64,000 nt of DNA from Zygosaccharomyces rouxii (Eukaryota; Ascomycota; Saccharomycetes; Saccharomycetales; Saccharomycetaceae). The notes under the pieces are model-generated. The model was not told the origin of the DNA. It saw only the letters and a list, made by a program, of their open reading frames with translations, and searched no databases. The first letter of the stretch is position 1. Every line of letters starts with the position of its first letter. Made by a program: the position numbers and the translations under genes. The DNA lies in contig NC_012993.1 of assembly GCF_000026365.1 (NCBI RefSeq), positions 1,364,001 through 1,428,000 of the forward strand, in the 5' to 3' direction. Shown here in pieces: positions 11,011 through 21,329 of this stretch.

Positions 11011-11904
11011 GATGAGACGCGGTATAGATTCCTTCAGGTTGCTTTAAGGTGTAATGAGCTTTAGAATATGGCAAAGTTCTTGTAACTTGGACTCTTTTTT
11101 TTTTCATGTTGAAAAAAAATTCGGATAATTAGACGTAAAGATCCTTAACAGTAGTAAAATTCAAATAAAAAATGGAATATTTAGGAGTAAATTAGACGCT
11201 CTATATTGGTACCATTTCATTTATTTAGTAGCTCAAAATTTTCTTTACCTAATGAAATTTGCTCGTTTGAATTTAAAGAAGAGCTGGAGGAAATCCTGTT
11301 TTATGAATATTGGAACTAGATAAAATGATATATACTTGGGAAAACTAAGTGTGGTGTCAAATGGTGATTTTGAAAACACATGAAATTTATCCTGGAGACT
11401 TGAGGGCTCATCTAGGCCCAAGCAGGGGCAGTAGTGAAACCTTACTGCTATTCCATCCCATACTTATTTACTTCAAATCAACCCGATATGATCTCGGACA
11501 ATTTAACATTTTGTTCCAATACATCTAAATAGGCATTCCTACCAAAACAAAGAAATATTAACAATCGCCGTATCCTTCCCACTCTTCATCCAATTCATCT
11601 GCTCTACCCTCCTTTTGGTAAAGCAGATTATTCATGTTATAAACCTATTCTATCTATCCTAAGCGAACTAAATAAAGATACCTTTTCTTATTGATACCGT
11701 CAGGGAGTCAAAGATTATTGTAGTGCAATTCCAGACTCTCAATTAGCGGTTTCCCATCAATCACAACTCCAAGATTGAGGTTCTCCTGATATTCTTTGTA
11801 GTTCTTGTTAGTCATAAGCACATCTCGGATCATCTCATCACATTACATTGGTGAAATAACTTATAAAAGATAACAAGATTAAGAGAGAAAGCAGCTTGCA
11901 CGCC
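11011..11904. other. RSM18-JHD1 divergent intergenic region
   Basis: The 894-bp spacer is long for this compact region. It presumably contains both promoters. A 41-codon minus-strand ORF (11708-11833) with unusually protein-like sequence lies in it (see findings). An A/T-rich stretch with T-run near 11096-11105 is closest to RSM18. No tRNA or known RNA is recognised. Confidence 0.5.
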
Positions 11905-13329
11905 ATGGAATCATGTAAATATTGCCATAAGGATGACCCTGATAAGCCTCTTTGGGTCCAATGTTCTCTATGTCCACAGTGGGTTCATGTATCTTGTGTA
12001 TCTTTAAAACATCTGCAAGATCAAGATGGTAATGAAACAAAGGAATACCCCCAGTCATCAAATGAGATAAGCTATTTCCAATGTGATGCACACGAGGGAG
12101 ATAGTAAATTGATAAAGAAGCTCGACAAGAGAAAAAGGAAAAGAAGAAGTCCTTTAGAAGAAGCTCCTTCTCCACCAAGGAAGAGATACGGATTGAGAAG
12201 AAAACAACAGATTGATTACATTGCATTGAATGAAGGTGATGATAAAAAGCTGAAAAAAGTTCACCCACACGCTGAAGCATTTCTCAAATGCTTTGCCAAA
12301 TGGGAAAATAATTCCAATCTAATTGATTCAGCCCAATTGAATGATGGATTCTTCCAATTACGTGAACCTTTAAAAATAGTAGATCCGGAAAATACGGGCA
12401 TGAGACTACCTAGGCCTCAAGAATTGGGCCTGGCAGATCAAGAAAGGTCTTTAACTGTCGACGATATTACCCAAATATTGGGCGGTGAAACTCCGGTTGA
12501 TGTGATGGATGTGCAATCACAGCAGAACGAAAGATGGACACTCTCACAATGGAACCAGTATTTCTCTAAAACGCCAGTAGAACAGAGAGATAGAATACGA
12601 AACGTTATTTCACTAGAAGTATCCCATTTCGATGATCAATTCCACATCGAAAGACCCAAACCAGTGGAAGAAAATGATCTAGTTAATATAGTCTGGGAAC
12701 ATATGGGTAATGACGATCCAAAGCCCAAAGTGACAAGATACATTCTCATGTCATCAGGTAATTCCTACACAGATTTCCATTTAGATTTTGCAGGAACATC
12801 AGTCTATTACAATTTAGTTTCTGGACACAAGAAATTCATACTTTTCCCACCAACTGATCACAATTTGAAAGTCTATACGGATTGGTGTCAAGATTTAAAC
12901 CAAAATCTGGTATTCTTGGGTGATTTATTGGATGAGGGCATTGCCATGGAGCTACAAGCAGGTGATCTGTTCATGTTACCGTCAGGATGGATCCATGCAG
13001 TGTACACACCAGCGGATTCGTTAATCGTCGGTGGTAATTTCCTAACATTACGTGATATCGAAACGCAGTTGCAAGTGGTTCATGTAGAGAAGTTGACAAA
13101 AGTTCCCAAAAGGTTCACTTTCCCAATGTTCGACTTAGTAATGGGCAAGACATGCGAATGGGCGGTCTCGCTCGGTGTACACAATAACCATTACAAATTG
13201 ACCAAAGACGCACTTATTGTCTTGCTGAATTACATGAAGCTCCAAGATACTAAATACAAGCCATTAAAATATCCTTCCAAAAGGTCTATGATCAAGAAGT
13301 TGGAGGAATTGATTGACCTGAAGGATTGA
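11905..13329 (+). CDS. JHD1: Jhd1 JmjC/PHD histone H3 Lys36 demethylase
   Basis: The open frame reaches a TTG at 11896, but the first ATG is at 11905, giving 474 residues. The N-terminus is a PHD finger (Cys4, Cys7, Cys20, Cys23, His28, Cys31, then Cys60 and His63). The JmjC domain has the iron ligands His292 and Asp294 (FHLDF), Lys309 for 2-oxoglutarate and His364 (WIHAVYTP). S. cerevisiae Jhd1 (YER051W, 492 residues) removes methyl groups from H3K36. A basic segment RKRKRRS near residue 76 could be a nuclear signal. All catalytic residues are intact. Confidence 0.95.
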   Translation: MESCKYCHKDDPDKPLWVQCSLCPQWVHVSCVSLKHLQDQDGNETKEYPQSSNEISYFQCDAHEGDSKLIKKLDKRKRKRRSPLEEAPSPPRKRYGLRRKQQIDYIALNEGDDKKLKKVHPHAEAFLKCFAKWENNSNLIDSAQLNDGFFQLREPLKIVDPENTGMRLPRPQELGLADQERSLTVDDITQILGGETPVDVMDVQSQQNERWTLSQWNQYFSKTPVEQRDRIRNVISLEVSHFDDQFHIERPKPVEENDLVNIVWEHMGNDDPKPKVTRYILMSSGNSYTDFHLDFAGTSVYYNLVSGHKKFILFPPTDHNLKVYTDWCQDLNQNLVFLGDLLDEGIAMELQAGDLFMLPSGWIHAVYTPADSLIVGGNFLTLRDIETQLQVVHVEKLTKVPKRFTFPMFDLVMGKTCEWAVSLGVHNNHYKLTKDALIVLLNYMKLQDTKYKPLKYPSKRSMIKKLEELIDLKD

Positions 13330-13492
13330 TCGTAGACCGTGAGCACCGGATTCAGTACGATTTCTCAACTTTTTTCGTTCAGGTTACACTGTAACGAACA
13401 AAAGTTAAAAGGTACTTTTGAAATTTCATCACTTGATCCATTTCGATCTCAACTCTGAAATAGAGGAAAACAAAAGAACCAAACATTGATAG

Positions 13493-14356
<864 letters not shown>

Positions 14357-14391
14357 TTTACATACATTAATAATATAAATCAAATGTTCTA

Positions 14392-15933
14392 TCAATCAAG
14401 TCTTTTTATCTGTTCTAAACGTTCGTCAACGGCGTGTTCAAAATCTTGAGCACGTTCATCTAACAATTTTGAATGAATTGATTGCAATGCTTTGATAGAA
14501 TCAGCTTCATCAATAACTGCAGAAATGTTAATTTCATTCGCACCCTGCGAAATCATATCGATATTAATGTTGTTTTCGGCTAGTGTGGTAAACATGGTAC
14601 CTGCAATGCCAATAAATTGCTTCATTTGCTTACCAATTAATGATACAATCGCCATTTTCTTCGTAACATCAACGGTACCCAAGCTCTTCAATTTTTCTAC
14701 GGCTTGTCTTAATGCTTTGTAAGATTCAGGATCAGGGATTGGCAATGCCATAGAAACGTGGACTTCAGAAGTACAGATCAAATCAACCACCAATTTGTAT
14801 CTATCCAGAATGGTAAAGATTTGAGCCAAAAATCCATGTGATAGTGTCTTTTTATTGGAATGAATGTTAACAACTACAATATCACTCTTGGTGGTAATAG
14901 CAGTTGCGCCTCTTCTCTTAGTTTCGAAAAATGATGCTGAAAGTGCTTCTGGTGGATGTGGTGGTGTACTTTCGCCCTTCTTGGCTTGGTTATCAGGATA
15001 AATAATTGTACCATCACCTCTTGGATTTTGGACATTTTTGATTCTAATTGGAATTTTGGCTCTAATAACTTGTTCCATGGTGAATGGATGAATAACTTCA
15101 GAACCATAATAGGTCAATTCTGCTGCTTCTTCTGGTGTGACACTTGATAATAGACGTGCGTGTGGAACCTTCCTTGGATCAGCTGTGAAGATACCATCGA
15201 CTTCTTTCCAAACTTGTAATTCGTCAGAATTCAATGCAACTGCAATCAAGGCAGCACATAAGTCGGTATAACCTCTACCGACACCGTTTAAGAGACCCAT
15301 TGGCACAAGTCCGAAAAATCCTGTAATGATAGGCACAATTCTTTCCTTTGACTGAACAATAGGTTGTAATTTTTCCTTAAAAGCTTGCACAAGGAAGGCA
15401 TAGAAGCTGCTATCTAAGTTGTTGGTGGTATAATCACTAGGAACAATATGAGATAGGTCAATATATTGAGCTTTACAGCCTCTATCGTTGCAAAGAGCAG
15501 TGATGAACAGACAACTCAATTTTTCACCACATGCCATGACTAAATCCATTGTTCTCGGACTCACTTCACCAAGAACTTTAGAAGCTTCCAAATATTTAAC
15601 CACCAAATCCAACTCTTTATTACTATCACTAATCAATCTAGTCTGCAATGCAGGTGTTTCTACATTGGCCTCGGCGTTACTCACATGGTCTTGTCTAACC
15701 TCTTCAATGAATTCCATAAAATCTTCTCCTTGTGACGCTAAATCACAACATTTGAGTAATCTAGAAGTGGTACCCTTGGATTTGGTGTAAGAAGATCTAG
15801 CAGAACAAACAACCGCAACGTCATTCTGTTGTTCTTCTGTATAAAATTTAATAATATGATCAACGATACCCTTGGGGAATTTACCCACGGAAGTACCACC
15901 AAATTTTTGTACAACCCACCCACTTGATAACAT
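14392..15933 (-). CDS. HOM3: Aspartate kinase
   Basis: The 513-residue enzyme carries the aspartokinase N-terminal motif VQKFGGTSVG, the kinase core (GVGRGYTDLCAALIA, EVDGIFTADPR) and two C-terminal ACT domains that bind the feedback inhibitor threonine (segments around SHGFLAQIF and FIGIAGTMFTTLAE). It catalyses the first step from aspartate to threonine and methionine. S. cerevisiae Hom3 (YER052C) has 527 residues; the present start lacks most of its short N-terminal tail. A perfect Gcn4 site lies 124 bp upstream. Confidence 0.98.
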   Translation of the reverse strand: MLSSGWVVQKFGGTSVGKFPKGIVDHIIKFYTEEQQNDVAVVCSARSSYTKSKGTTSRLLKCCDLASQGEDFMEFIEEVRQDHVSNAEANVETPALQTRLISDSNKELDLVVKYLEASKVLGEVSPRTMDLVMACGEKLSCLFITALCNDRGCKAQYIDLSHIVPSDYTTNNLDSSFYAFLVQAFKEKLQPIVQSKERIVPIITGFFGLVPMGLLNGVGRGYTDLCAALIAVALNSDELQVWKEVDGIFTADPRKVPHARLLSSVTPEEAAELTYYGSEVIHPFTMEQVIRAKIPIRIKNVQNPRGDGTIIYPDNQAKKGESTPPHPPEALSASFFETKRRGATAITTKSDIVVVNIHSNKKTLSHGFLAQIFTILDRYKLVVDLICTSEVHVSMALPIPDPESYKALRQAVEKLKSLGTVDVTKKMAIVSLIGKQMKQFIGIAGTMFTTLAENNINIDMISQGANEINISAVIDEADSIKALQSIHSKLLDERAQDFEHAVDERLEQIKRLD

Positions 15934-16315
15934 ACTACTATAGATCCTCTAGAGGCTTAATAAGAACTACTTTCCTACCGACACTCATGTGTATTAAAAG
16001 TTTACATATGTATAATTTCGAAATTTTTCATTCTTTTAAATTGAAAAATTTCACGTTGACTCATCGCTGGCACCACAACGATTAAGTTCATAGTATACAA
16101 ATAAAGGTAATCCGTACTGTGGCGTACCGTAGCATATCACATTTAATCATACCGCACTGACGTACACCAAAACCCATTTAAAGGGAATTGGCCTAACAAC
16201 TCTTAGCCACGGTATCAACTCCGGATAACAATCTTCGAAGAGCACAATCAATCCAGTGGCCCTTTATGTCATTTCGTTTCATTTCTTTATCAAAGTCCCC
16301 TTCTTTCACCACTCC
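15934..16315. other. HOM3 promoter and b5-like gene 3' region
   Basis: The spacer between two minus-strand genes. Apart from the Gcn4 site at 16057-16063 it shows AT-rich promoter sequence and no gene. Confidence 0.5.
16057..16063. promoter_or_regulatory. Gcn4 site (TGACTCA) upstream of HOM3
   Basis: TGACTCA is the full consensus for Gcn4, the general amino-acid control activator, and lies 124 bp upstream of the HOM3 ATG. HOM3 is a known Gcn4 target in S. cerevisiae, so conservation of control is likely; binding itself is inferred. Confidence 0.75.
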
Positions 16316-16888
16316 CTAAGAGAATGCCCATGATGGAATATCTTCATTCACTAACACTTGTCTCTCACCGTTTCTCCACCGTAGACATGTTAATAGGATT
16401 GCACAAACCAATATCACGCAGTAAAGTAGCACAGTGTAAATTCTGTTCCAAATTGCCATGTAACTTTGGGCCTGTGACTGCGTCACAACAACTTCTTCCT
16501 TGTCTTCATTGTCATCATTTTTACCATCACTACCACGCACGTATCCTCCTCGTACCCTGCTCTCTGCACAATTTTCTAATTTGCCCTTTAACGAGCCCGG
16601 GGGCATGTCGAATATAAGACTCTCCATTGAATGTCCTACATCATCAAAAGGATACGTCGCATCCCTGCCTACATAATGCAATAGTATTTGTGATCCACCG
16701 GGGTGACTCGCCAGTACAGGCGCAACGTTGTAAACTCTACCGTGTATAACCATCCAACAGTCCGGTGGTGTCATATGCTTTCTGATCTCATCCCAACTCA
16801 AAGACGGCAGATCTTCATCATCTACAGACAGTGGTACTTGCTTCTCCTTATTGTTGTTATTGTTTGTAACTTCCTTGTAATCCCCCAT
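16316..16888 (-). CDS. Tail-anchored cytochrome b5-like heme protein
   Basis: The 190-residue product has a cytochrome b5 domain at about 27-110. The two axial heme ligands are His62 (HPGG, 62-65) and His86 (VGHS), spaced exactly as in Cyb5. A single hydrophobic helix at about 150-169 near the C-terminus would anchor it in the ER or outer mitochondrial membrane with the heme domain in the cytosol. The N-terminal asparagine run and the 40-residue acidic linker are not found in Cyb5 (120 residues). It is not obviously Cyb5 or Irc21, and no gene occupies this place in S. cerevisiae. A role as electron carrier for the nearby reductase CBR1 is plausible but not shown. Confidence 0.85.
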   Translation of the reverse strand: MGDYKEVTNNNNNKEKQVPLSVDDEDLPSLSWDEIRKHMTPPDCWMVIHGRVYNVAPVLASHPGGSQILLHYVGRDATYPFDDVGHSMESLIFDMPPGSLKGKLENCAESRVRGGYVRGSDGKNDDNEDKEEVVVTQSQAQSYMAIWNRIYTVLLYCVILVCAILLTCLRWRNGERQVLVNEDIPSWAFS

Positions 16889-17290
16889 TTATCAACGTAA
16901 AGAAACCGCAAAAGAAACAATTAAAAGAGTGCGATTAAACGATCAACGTACTGCACCACTTAACGATTCACTAACGACTCTTATGGACTCAATTTTATAA
17001 TCGAACTCTGTAGTTTACTTTGCTAATAGTCCCTTCGAAACTTTTTTTTTTTGTAGCTTTTTTTTTCCCTGTTCAATCACTCGCTACAAACGGAACATTC
17101 ATTTTAGCAAGTTTACACTATACAAGTATTGCGAAAATACAAACCTAAGAAACTTGCATATCGAATTGAGAAGAGCATTCTGGAGTAGATATTTAATTTT
17201 GTCGCATTCTCTCAATTCCAACAATTCTAATCCCGGTCTTTTCATCTCCATACGACTCCATTTGGTCGAGAAACAACCATTTTTCAGATC
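16889..17290. other. Divergent promoter region of the b5-like gene and AGE2
   Basis: It contains T-runs near 17042-17051 and 17060-17068, typical of nucleosome-poor yeast promoters. No gene is visible. Confidence 0.5.
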
Positions 17291-18133
17291 ATGTCGACAC
17301 CTCCCAAAGTTAAGAAGGCATTAAATGGTCTATTAAGAGATCCAGGGAATTCATTCTGTGCAGATTGTAAGAATTCATCACATCCAAGATGGGCATCGTG
17401 GTCATTGGGCGTTTTCGTTTGTATCAAATGCGCAGGTGTACACCGATCGCTAGGTACACATATCAGTAAAGTTAAGTCTGTTGACTTAGACATTTGGCAA
17501 GAGGAGCATTTGATTAATTTGGTCAAGATGAGATCTAATAGGGAAGCCAATAAAATTTTCGAGGCAAAAACACCTGAAGAGTTGAGGCGGCCAATCCTGG
17601 ATACAAACAAATTACAAAATTTCATTAGAAACAAATACGAGCATAAAAAATGGATAGGTACCCCAAAGGAAACTGCGACTGAATCACCACCGGCAGAAGC
17701 TTCGCCCACTCCACTCTCAATGAAATCAGGATCCGCAAATGAATTGATTAGTATGGAGGATCATGCAGATCAGCAGAACAACAATACGCATAGTACTTCA
17801 TCAAGTGTTTTGAATTTACAGTTGCTGTCCATGCCCAAGGTCAAGGAGACTGTCAGTGAAGGTCAAAGTCAAACTACAAATGCATCTACACCGTCAACGG
17901 CTTCGAGGAGAACTGGTATCTCTGAAAGGCCAGATTTAAAGAAATCCATTCTTTCCCTTTACGCTAAGCCGCAGGGATCGAGATCTAGTATGGGTACGTC
18001 GACAGAATCTGTAGCCACCACAACGACACCAAATTTAGCATCACCAACGGCTAGCTTTGCCGCTGGCAACGGTACAAATGCCTCCACAAGTAGCTTAGAG
18101 GACAACGAACTGTTTAAGAACGTTTGGACATAA
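17291..18133 (+). CDS. AGE2: Age2-like Arf GTPase-activating protein
   Basis: The 280-residue product starts with an ArfGAP zinc finger: Cys23, Cys26, Cys44 and Cys47, followed by the arginine finger Arg52 in GVHRSLG. The C-terminal half is Ser/Thr/Asn-rich and disordered. S. cerevisiae Age2 (YIL044C, 298 residues) acts at the trans-Golgi network with Gcs1 to stimulate Arf1 GTP hydrolysis. Orientation and neighbours (CBR1 before, PIG2/MET30 after) match chromosome IX order. Confidence 0.94.
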   Translation: MSTPPKVKKALNGLLRDPGNSFCADCKNSSHPRWASWSLGVFVCIKCAGVHRSLGTHISKVKSVDLDIWQEEHLINLVKMRSNREANKIFEAKTPEELRRPILDTNKLQNFIRNKYEHKKWIGTPKETATESPPAEASPTPLSMKSGSANELISMEDHADQQNNNTHSTSSSVLNLQLLSMPKVKETVSEGQSQTTNASTPSTASRRTGISERPDLKKSILSLYAKPQGSRSSMGTSTESVATTTTPNLASPTASFAAGNGTNASTSSLEDNELFKNVWT

Positions 18134-18234
18134 TAAAATAAGAACACGAATACGAATAAGAATAATAAAGCAATATAAAATCTATTTCATTTTTTTTTTT
18201 TCTCTTCTATTTTTTCTTCTTTCTTCGAACCTGC

Positions 18235-19152
18235 TTAACCTGTCGTTGGTAATCCAATTTTGACTTTAAATGAATCGTAAATTAACCATTGGAATGATGT
18301 CAAAGTACCAACCATCACTATTCTGACCATTAACCCATTCCACAATCCGCCGAATCCAATAGCCTTGTAAATTCTCTTGGAACTGTGGATCATTGATTCT
18401 CCTTCTTTCTTTTCAGAGTTGATCTTCGAAACCATAACATCAGCGGGATGGGAAACAACTGCACAGAGAACACCAGCGAGATAACCACCCAGGAAACTAA
18501 CGGAAATTTGTGATAACGATGACAATTGCTCCTTTGGCGTGGGGATTCTTCTATAAATGGCTTGAACAATCTCTTCAAAAGATGTAAACTTGCACATCGT
18601 ATAAGGGATTTGTCTACACCATAGAGGCACTATACCCTTGTAGAAACCCGACAGACCTTCCATACTGTAAACCTTGGACAAACCTTGGAAAACATTGTTG
18701 CAGAACGGAGGGATAGTCGTCTGCTGTCTGACCTTAATGGCCTCGAAGGGACATAGCATGATATCCGCCAAGAATTCGGCAGTTGCAGATGCACATAGGT
18801 ACACACTAGTTAAATGACGTTTGGCCAGATCGGGGCTCACGACATTATTGGTGTAGAAGTGTTTGAAGTATTCATAACCACCATATTTACCAGCACCTTG
18901 TAACGAATATCCAATAAAAGTTGCACCAATACCAGTAAAGATTTTTTTGAAACCTTCATTTCTGATGATGGACTTCCAGCCATCAAGATTCGACTTGTAA
19001 AGAGCGGGATTCACTTGAAGACGACATTTAACCAAATCTAAGGGTGCCACACTCGAGTGAGTAGGTCCACAAGCAACTATACCTCCAAGGGTACATGCTG
19101 TATAAAATTCATTAGAATAAAGTTGAATCTTGTGAGAGGGTTTTTCAGACAT
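18235..19152 (-). CDS. PIC2: Pic2 mitochondrial phosphate/copper carrier
   Basis: Three mitochondrial-carrier repeats are visible, each with the PxDxx[KR]-type signature: [16 protein letters not shown] and PADVMVSK. The conserved run [17 protein letters not shown] and the C-terminus [12 protein letters not shown] match Pic2 (YER053C, 300 residues), an inner-membrane carrier that imports copper and phosphate. The frame opens with a GTG one codon upstream; the ATG at 19152 is the start, giving 305 residues. The major phosphate carrier Mir1 is the main alternative but matches less well. Confidence 0.95.
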   Translation of the reverse strand: MSEKPSHKIQLYSNEFYTACTLGGIVACGPTHSSVAPLDLVKCRLQVNPALYKSNLDGWKSIIRNEGFKKIFTGIGATFIGYSLQGAGKYGGYEYFKHFYTNNVVSPDLAKRHLTSVYLCASATAEFLADIMLCPFEAIKVRQQTTIPPFCNNVFQGLSKVYSMEGLSGFYKGIVPLWCRQIPYTMCKFTSFEEIVQAIYRRIPTPKEQLSSLSQISVSFLGGYLAGVLCAVVSHPADVMVSKINSEKKEGESMIHSSKRIYKAIGFGGLWNGLMVRIVMVGTLTSFQWLIYDSFKVKIGLPTTG

Positions 19153-19786
19153 CACAACAGTCCTAATTGCTATTAGCGTTACTGGGTAACCGTACCAAAG
19201 TTTTCGAACTTCGAACGATCCATCCTTAATGCTACTCCTTTATATGTTGCGGAAATAGCAAGTTTTGAGCCATTAAGCAGCATTGGAACTCATCGAGGTT
19301 GGAAACCGATGAACCGATGGACGCTAGGGGGTGAACCGAATAGGCACATACCCTCCCTCTACACGCGAGATGCCTCAAGTTACACATAAATCTCCAATTA
19401 AAACAACCTACTTAGTATCTTGATATGAATCGATTCAATTCGCAATTCAACCAGTAATACGAATAACTAGTTCTACAAAAAAAAAACAAAAAACACAACC
19501 ATAAAACTGAAATACCTTCTACTGCAGTCCCGGCATTTCAACGCTATAACTGTTGATCGTACTCCTATGCAGTAGGTAGTACACAGCTGCAAAGCTAACG
19601 AATACACTTAAAAAAAGCTGCAAATCCTCCATGATGCTTTGATTTATAGTACATTGAAGTTGTTCAGATAACAACAAGGCTTCTTTTCTTGTACCTTCCG
19701 TGTAAGAAATACTTCATGGAGCGAACCGACCGACCGACCGACCGACCGACCGACCGAATGAATTACCCGGAGAGATATCACATCTT
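19153..19786. other. PIC2 promoter and GIP2/PIG2 3' region
   Basis: About 630 bp between two minus-strand genes, with no coding potential. An ACCG tetranucleotide repeat lies at the GIP2/PIG2-proximal end. Confidence 0.5.
19725..19756. repeat. ACCG tetranucleotide microsatellite, 8 perfect copies
   Basis: Eight uninterrupted ACCG units, 31 bp past the GIP2/PIG2 stop codon. GC-rich tetranucleotide repeats are uncommon in yeast and this one is likely length-variable. Confidence 0.95.
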
Positions 19787-20941
19787 CTATGCGAATGGGT
19801 CTCTAAAGCTATCTGTTACCACTTCCAGCTCGTAGTTCTGATTCTCATTATTATCCCAAAATTCTTGTCTGCGTCCTTCGATCCTTGCCACGTACTGTAT
19901 ACACAACTGTAATTTGAGAGATTTGTCAGGTTTTTCAAGCATAAAGCTGAACATGTCGGTATTTGTACCTGGTAGATACCTTTCACCACTACACACATAG
20001 ATGCATTCGACTTCATGTACGGTATTCCAACCATCCCATGTATATCGTGCAGCGACCCTCTTGTGGTAAGACAAGTCTTTAACCATTACTTTACCTTCAA
20101 CACTTGCCCCTCGTCTAAATACATGCAATGCTAAATCCTGTAAAAAGACTTGTTTATCCCTTGATAGACTCAGAAAAACGTTTAATTGTAACACTTTAGG
20201 GTCTCTGCTGCTTATTACTGGGAAGTTTGATGGGTAAAGACCCTGTATCTTTGGAATTTGCTTCACCTTGTTTAAAGCGTCAAACCTCTTGGATTTGCGC
20301 AATGGTTTAGGAGGTTCTTGTGGTTGTGGCGGTTCCGCTTCCTGCAAGAGTCCTACACCCTTATGTTGAAAACTTATCTCCTCCACTTCACCTTCACGAC
20401 TGACGGAAGCTAACGGGCTTTCATCCAATTCGAAATATTTGACAGGAGTTCTCTGGTCAAAATGGACACTTTTGGACCGCTGCAAAGCAAAACGCTGGGG
20501 AACATCTCTAATGTAAGGCGAGGTCGGTAGGGACTTGGACCTATTTTTTAATGAACTTTTAACCAATCCGCCATCTTTTTTGTATATGGGCAGTGGTGCT
20601 TCGTCGACAAAGGATACGTCTAGGGGGCCCAAAGATGAATTTAACGATGAGCTCTTGGATGTGACGGCGGAGGAAGCCGAAGAACCTCCCAATTTTTTGT
20701 TCAAGTCTGTATTCTTCGCAATCTCCTCATCTGTGTACAAATTGGGCGATGCAAGACCTTGTGGTGGTTTATGCAGCAAATCAAGTGAGCTCAATGGTCC
20801 TACAGAAGGTGCATTGGCACGTCTTGATAACAATCCATTCCTAGAATCTTGATCCGTGGTGTTACTGCTTTCTCCGTTCTTACCTTCCAATGGACCCAAC
20901 CCACCATTCTCCTGGTTCCCGCTTTGTGATTTCGTATACAT
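19787..20941 (-). CDS. GIP2: Gip2/Pig2-type glycogen-targeting subunit of protein phosphatase 1
   Basis: The 384-residue product has an RVxF-type PP1-binding motif KSVHF at about residue 157 and a C-terminal CBM21 glycogen-binding domain (about 230-375; WDGWNTVHEVECIYV). It would recruit the Glc7 phosphatase to glycogen synthase. In S. cerevisiae this is the duplicate pair GIP2 (YER054C) and PIG2 (YIL045W); the single gene here sits at the merged position with the right orientation for both. It is much shorter than either (about 540 residues), mostly through a shorter disordered N-terminus. The frame opens at TTG; the ATG at 20941 is used. Confidence 0.9.
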   Translation of the reverse strand: MYTKSQSGNQENGGLGPLEGKNGESSNTTDQDSRNGLLSRRANAPSVGPLSSLDLLHKPPQGLASPNLYTDEEIAKNTDLNKKLGGSSASSAVTSKSSSLNSSLGPLDVSFVDEAPLPIYKKDGGLVKSSLKNRSKSLPTSPYIRDVPQRFALQRSKSVHFDQRTPVKYFELDESPLASVSREGEVEEISFQHKGVGLLQEAEPPQPQEPPKPLRKSKRFDALNKVKQIPKIQGLYPSNFPVISSRDPKVLQLNVFLSLSRDKQVFLQDLALHVFRRGASVEGKVMVKDLSYHKRVAARYTWDGWNTVHEVECIYVCSGERYLPGTNTDMFSFMLEKPDKSLKLQLCIQYVARIEGRRQEFWDNNENQNYELEVVTDSFRDPFA

Positions 20942-21329
20942 CAATGGGAAACCTTAGCAAGCACACACACACACACACACACAGACAAACACAGGCACCT
21001 TAGGGAAACGGGAAACAACAACAACAACGACAACAACACCTCAACTTCCCAAATGCTTGGGCTTCCCTCTTGTTCTACAATATCACTCTATCGAAATCCA
21101 CGTCTGTGAATGCTCAACCTCTGTTTTGTTGTAGTTTTATCCTACTTGCTGTCTCTTCTTGTCCTTGCCCTTTGGGGTGATTGTCTCATGGGAGAAAAAA
21201 AGAAGTCAGGACCCTTGTTTGTACCTTAGGGGCATCAAAAAACAGGAATGTGTCACCAGATAGGTCAATCTAACTCAATCCAGATCGATTGAGAATACGG
21301 GAGCGATAACAATAGTAACTGGCGTTTCA
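20942..21329. other. GIP2/PIG2 promoter and MET30 3' region
   Basis: The spacer carries a CA dinucleotide repeat and a CAA-rich stretch right upstream of the GIP2/PIG2 start, and nothing else recognisable. Confidence 0.5.
20962..20983. repeat. CA dinucleotide microsatellite, 11 copies
   Basis: Eleven perfect CA units, 21 bp upstream of the GIP2/PIG2 ATG, so within the promoter or 5' untranslated region. Confidence 0.95.
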
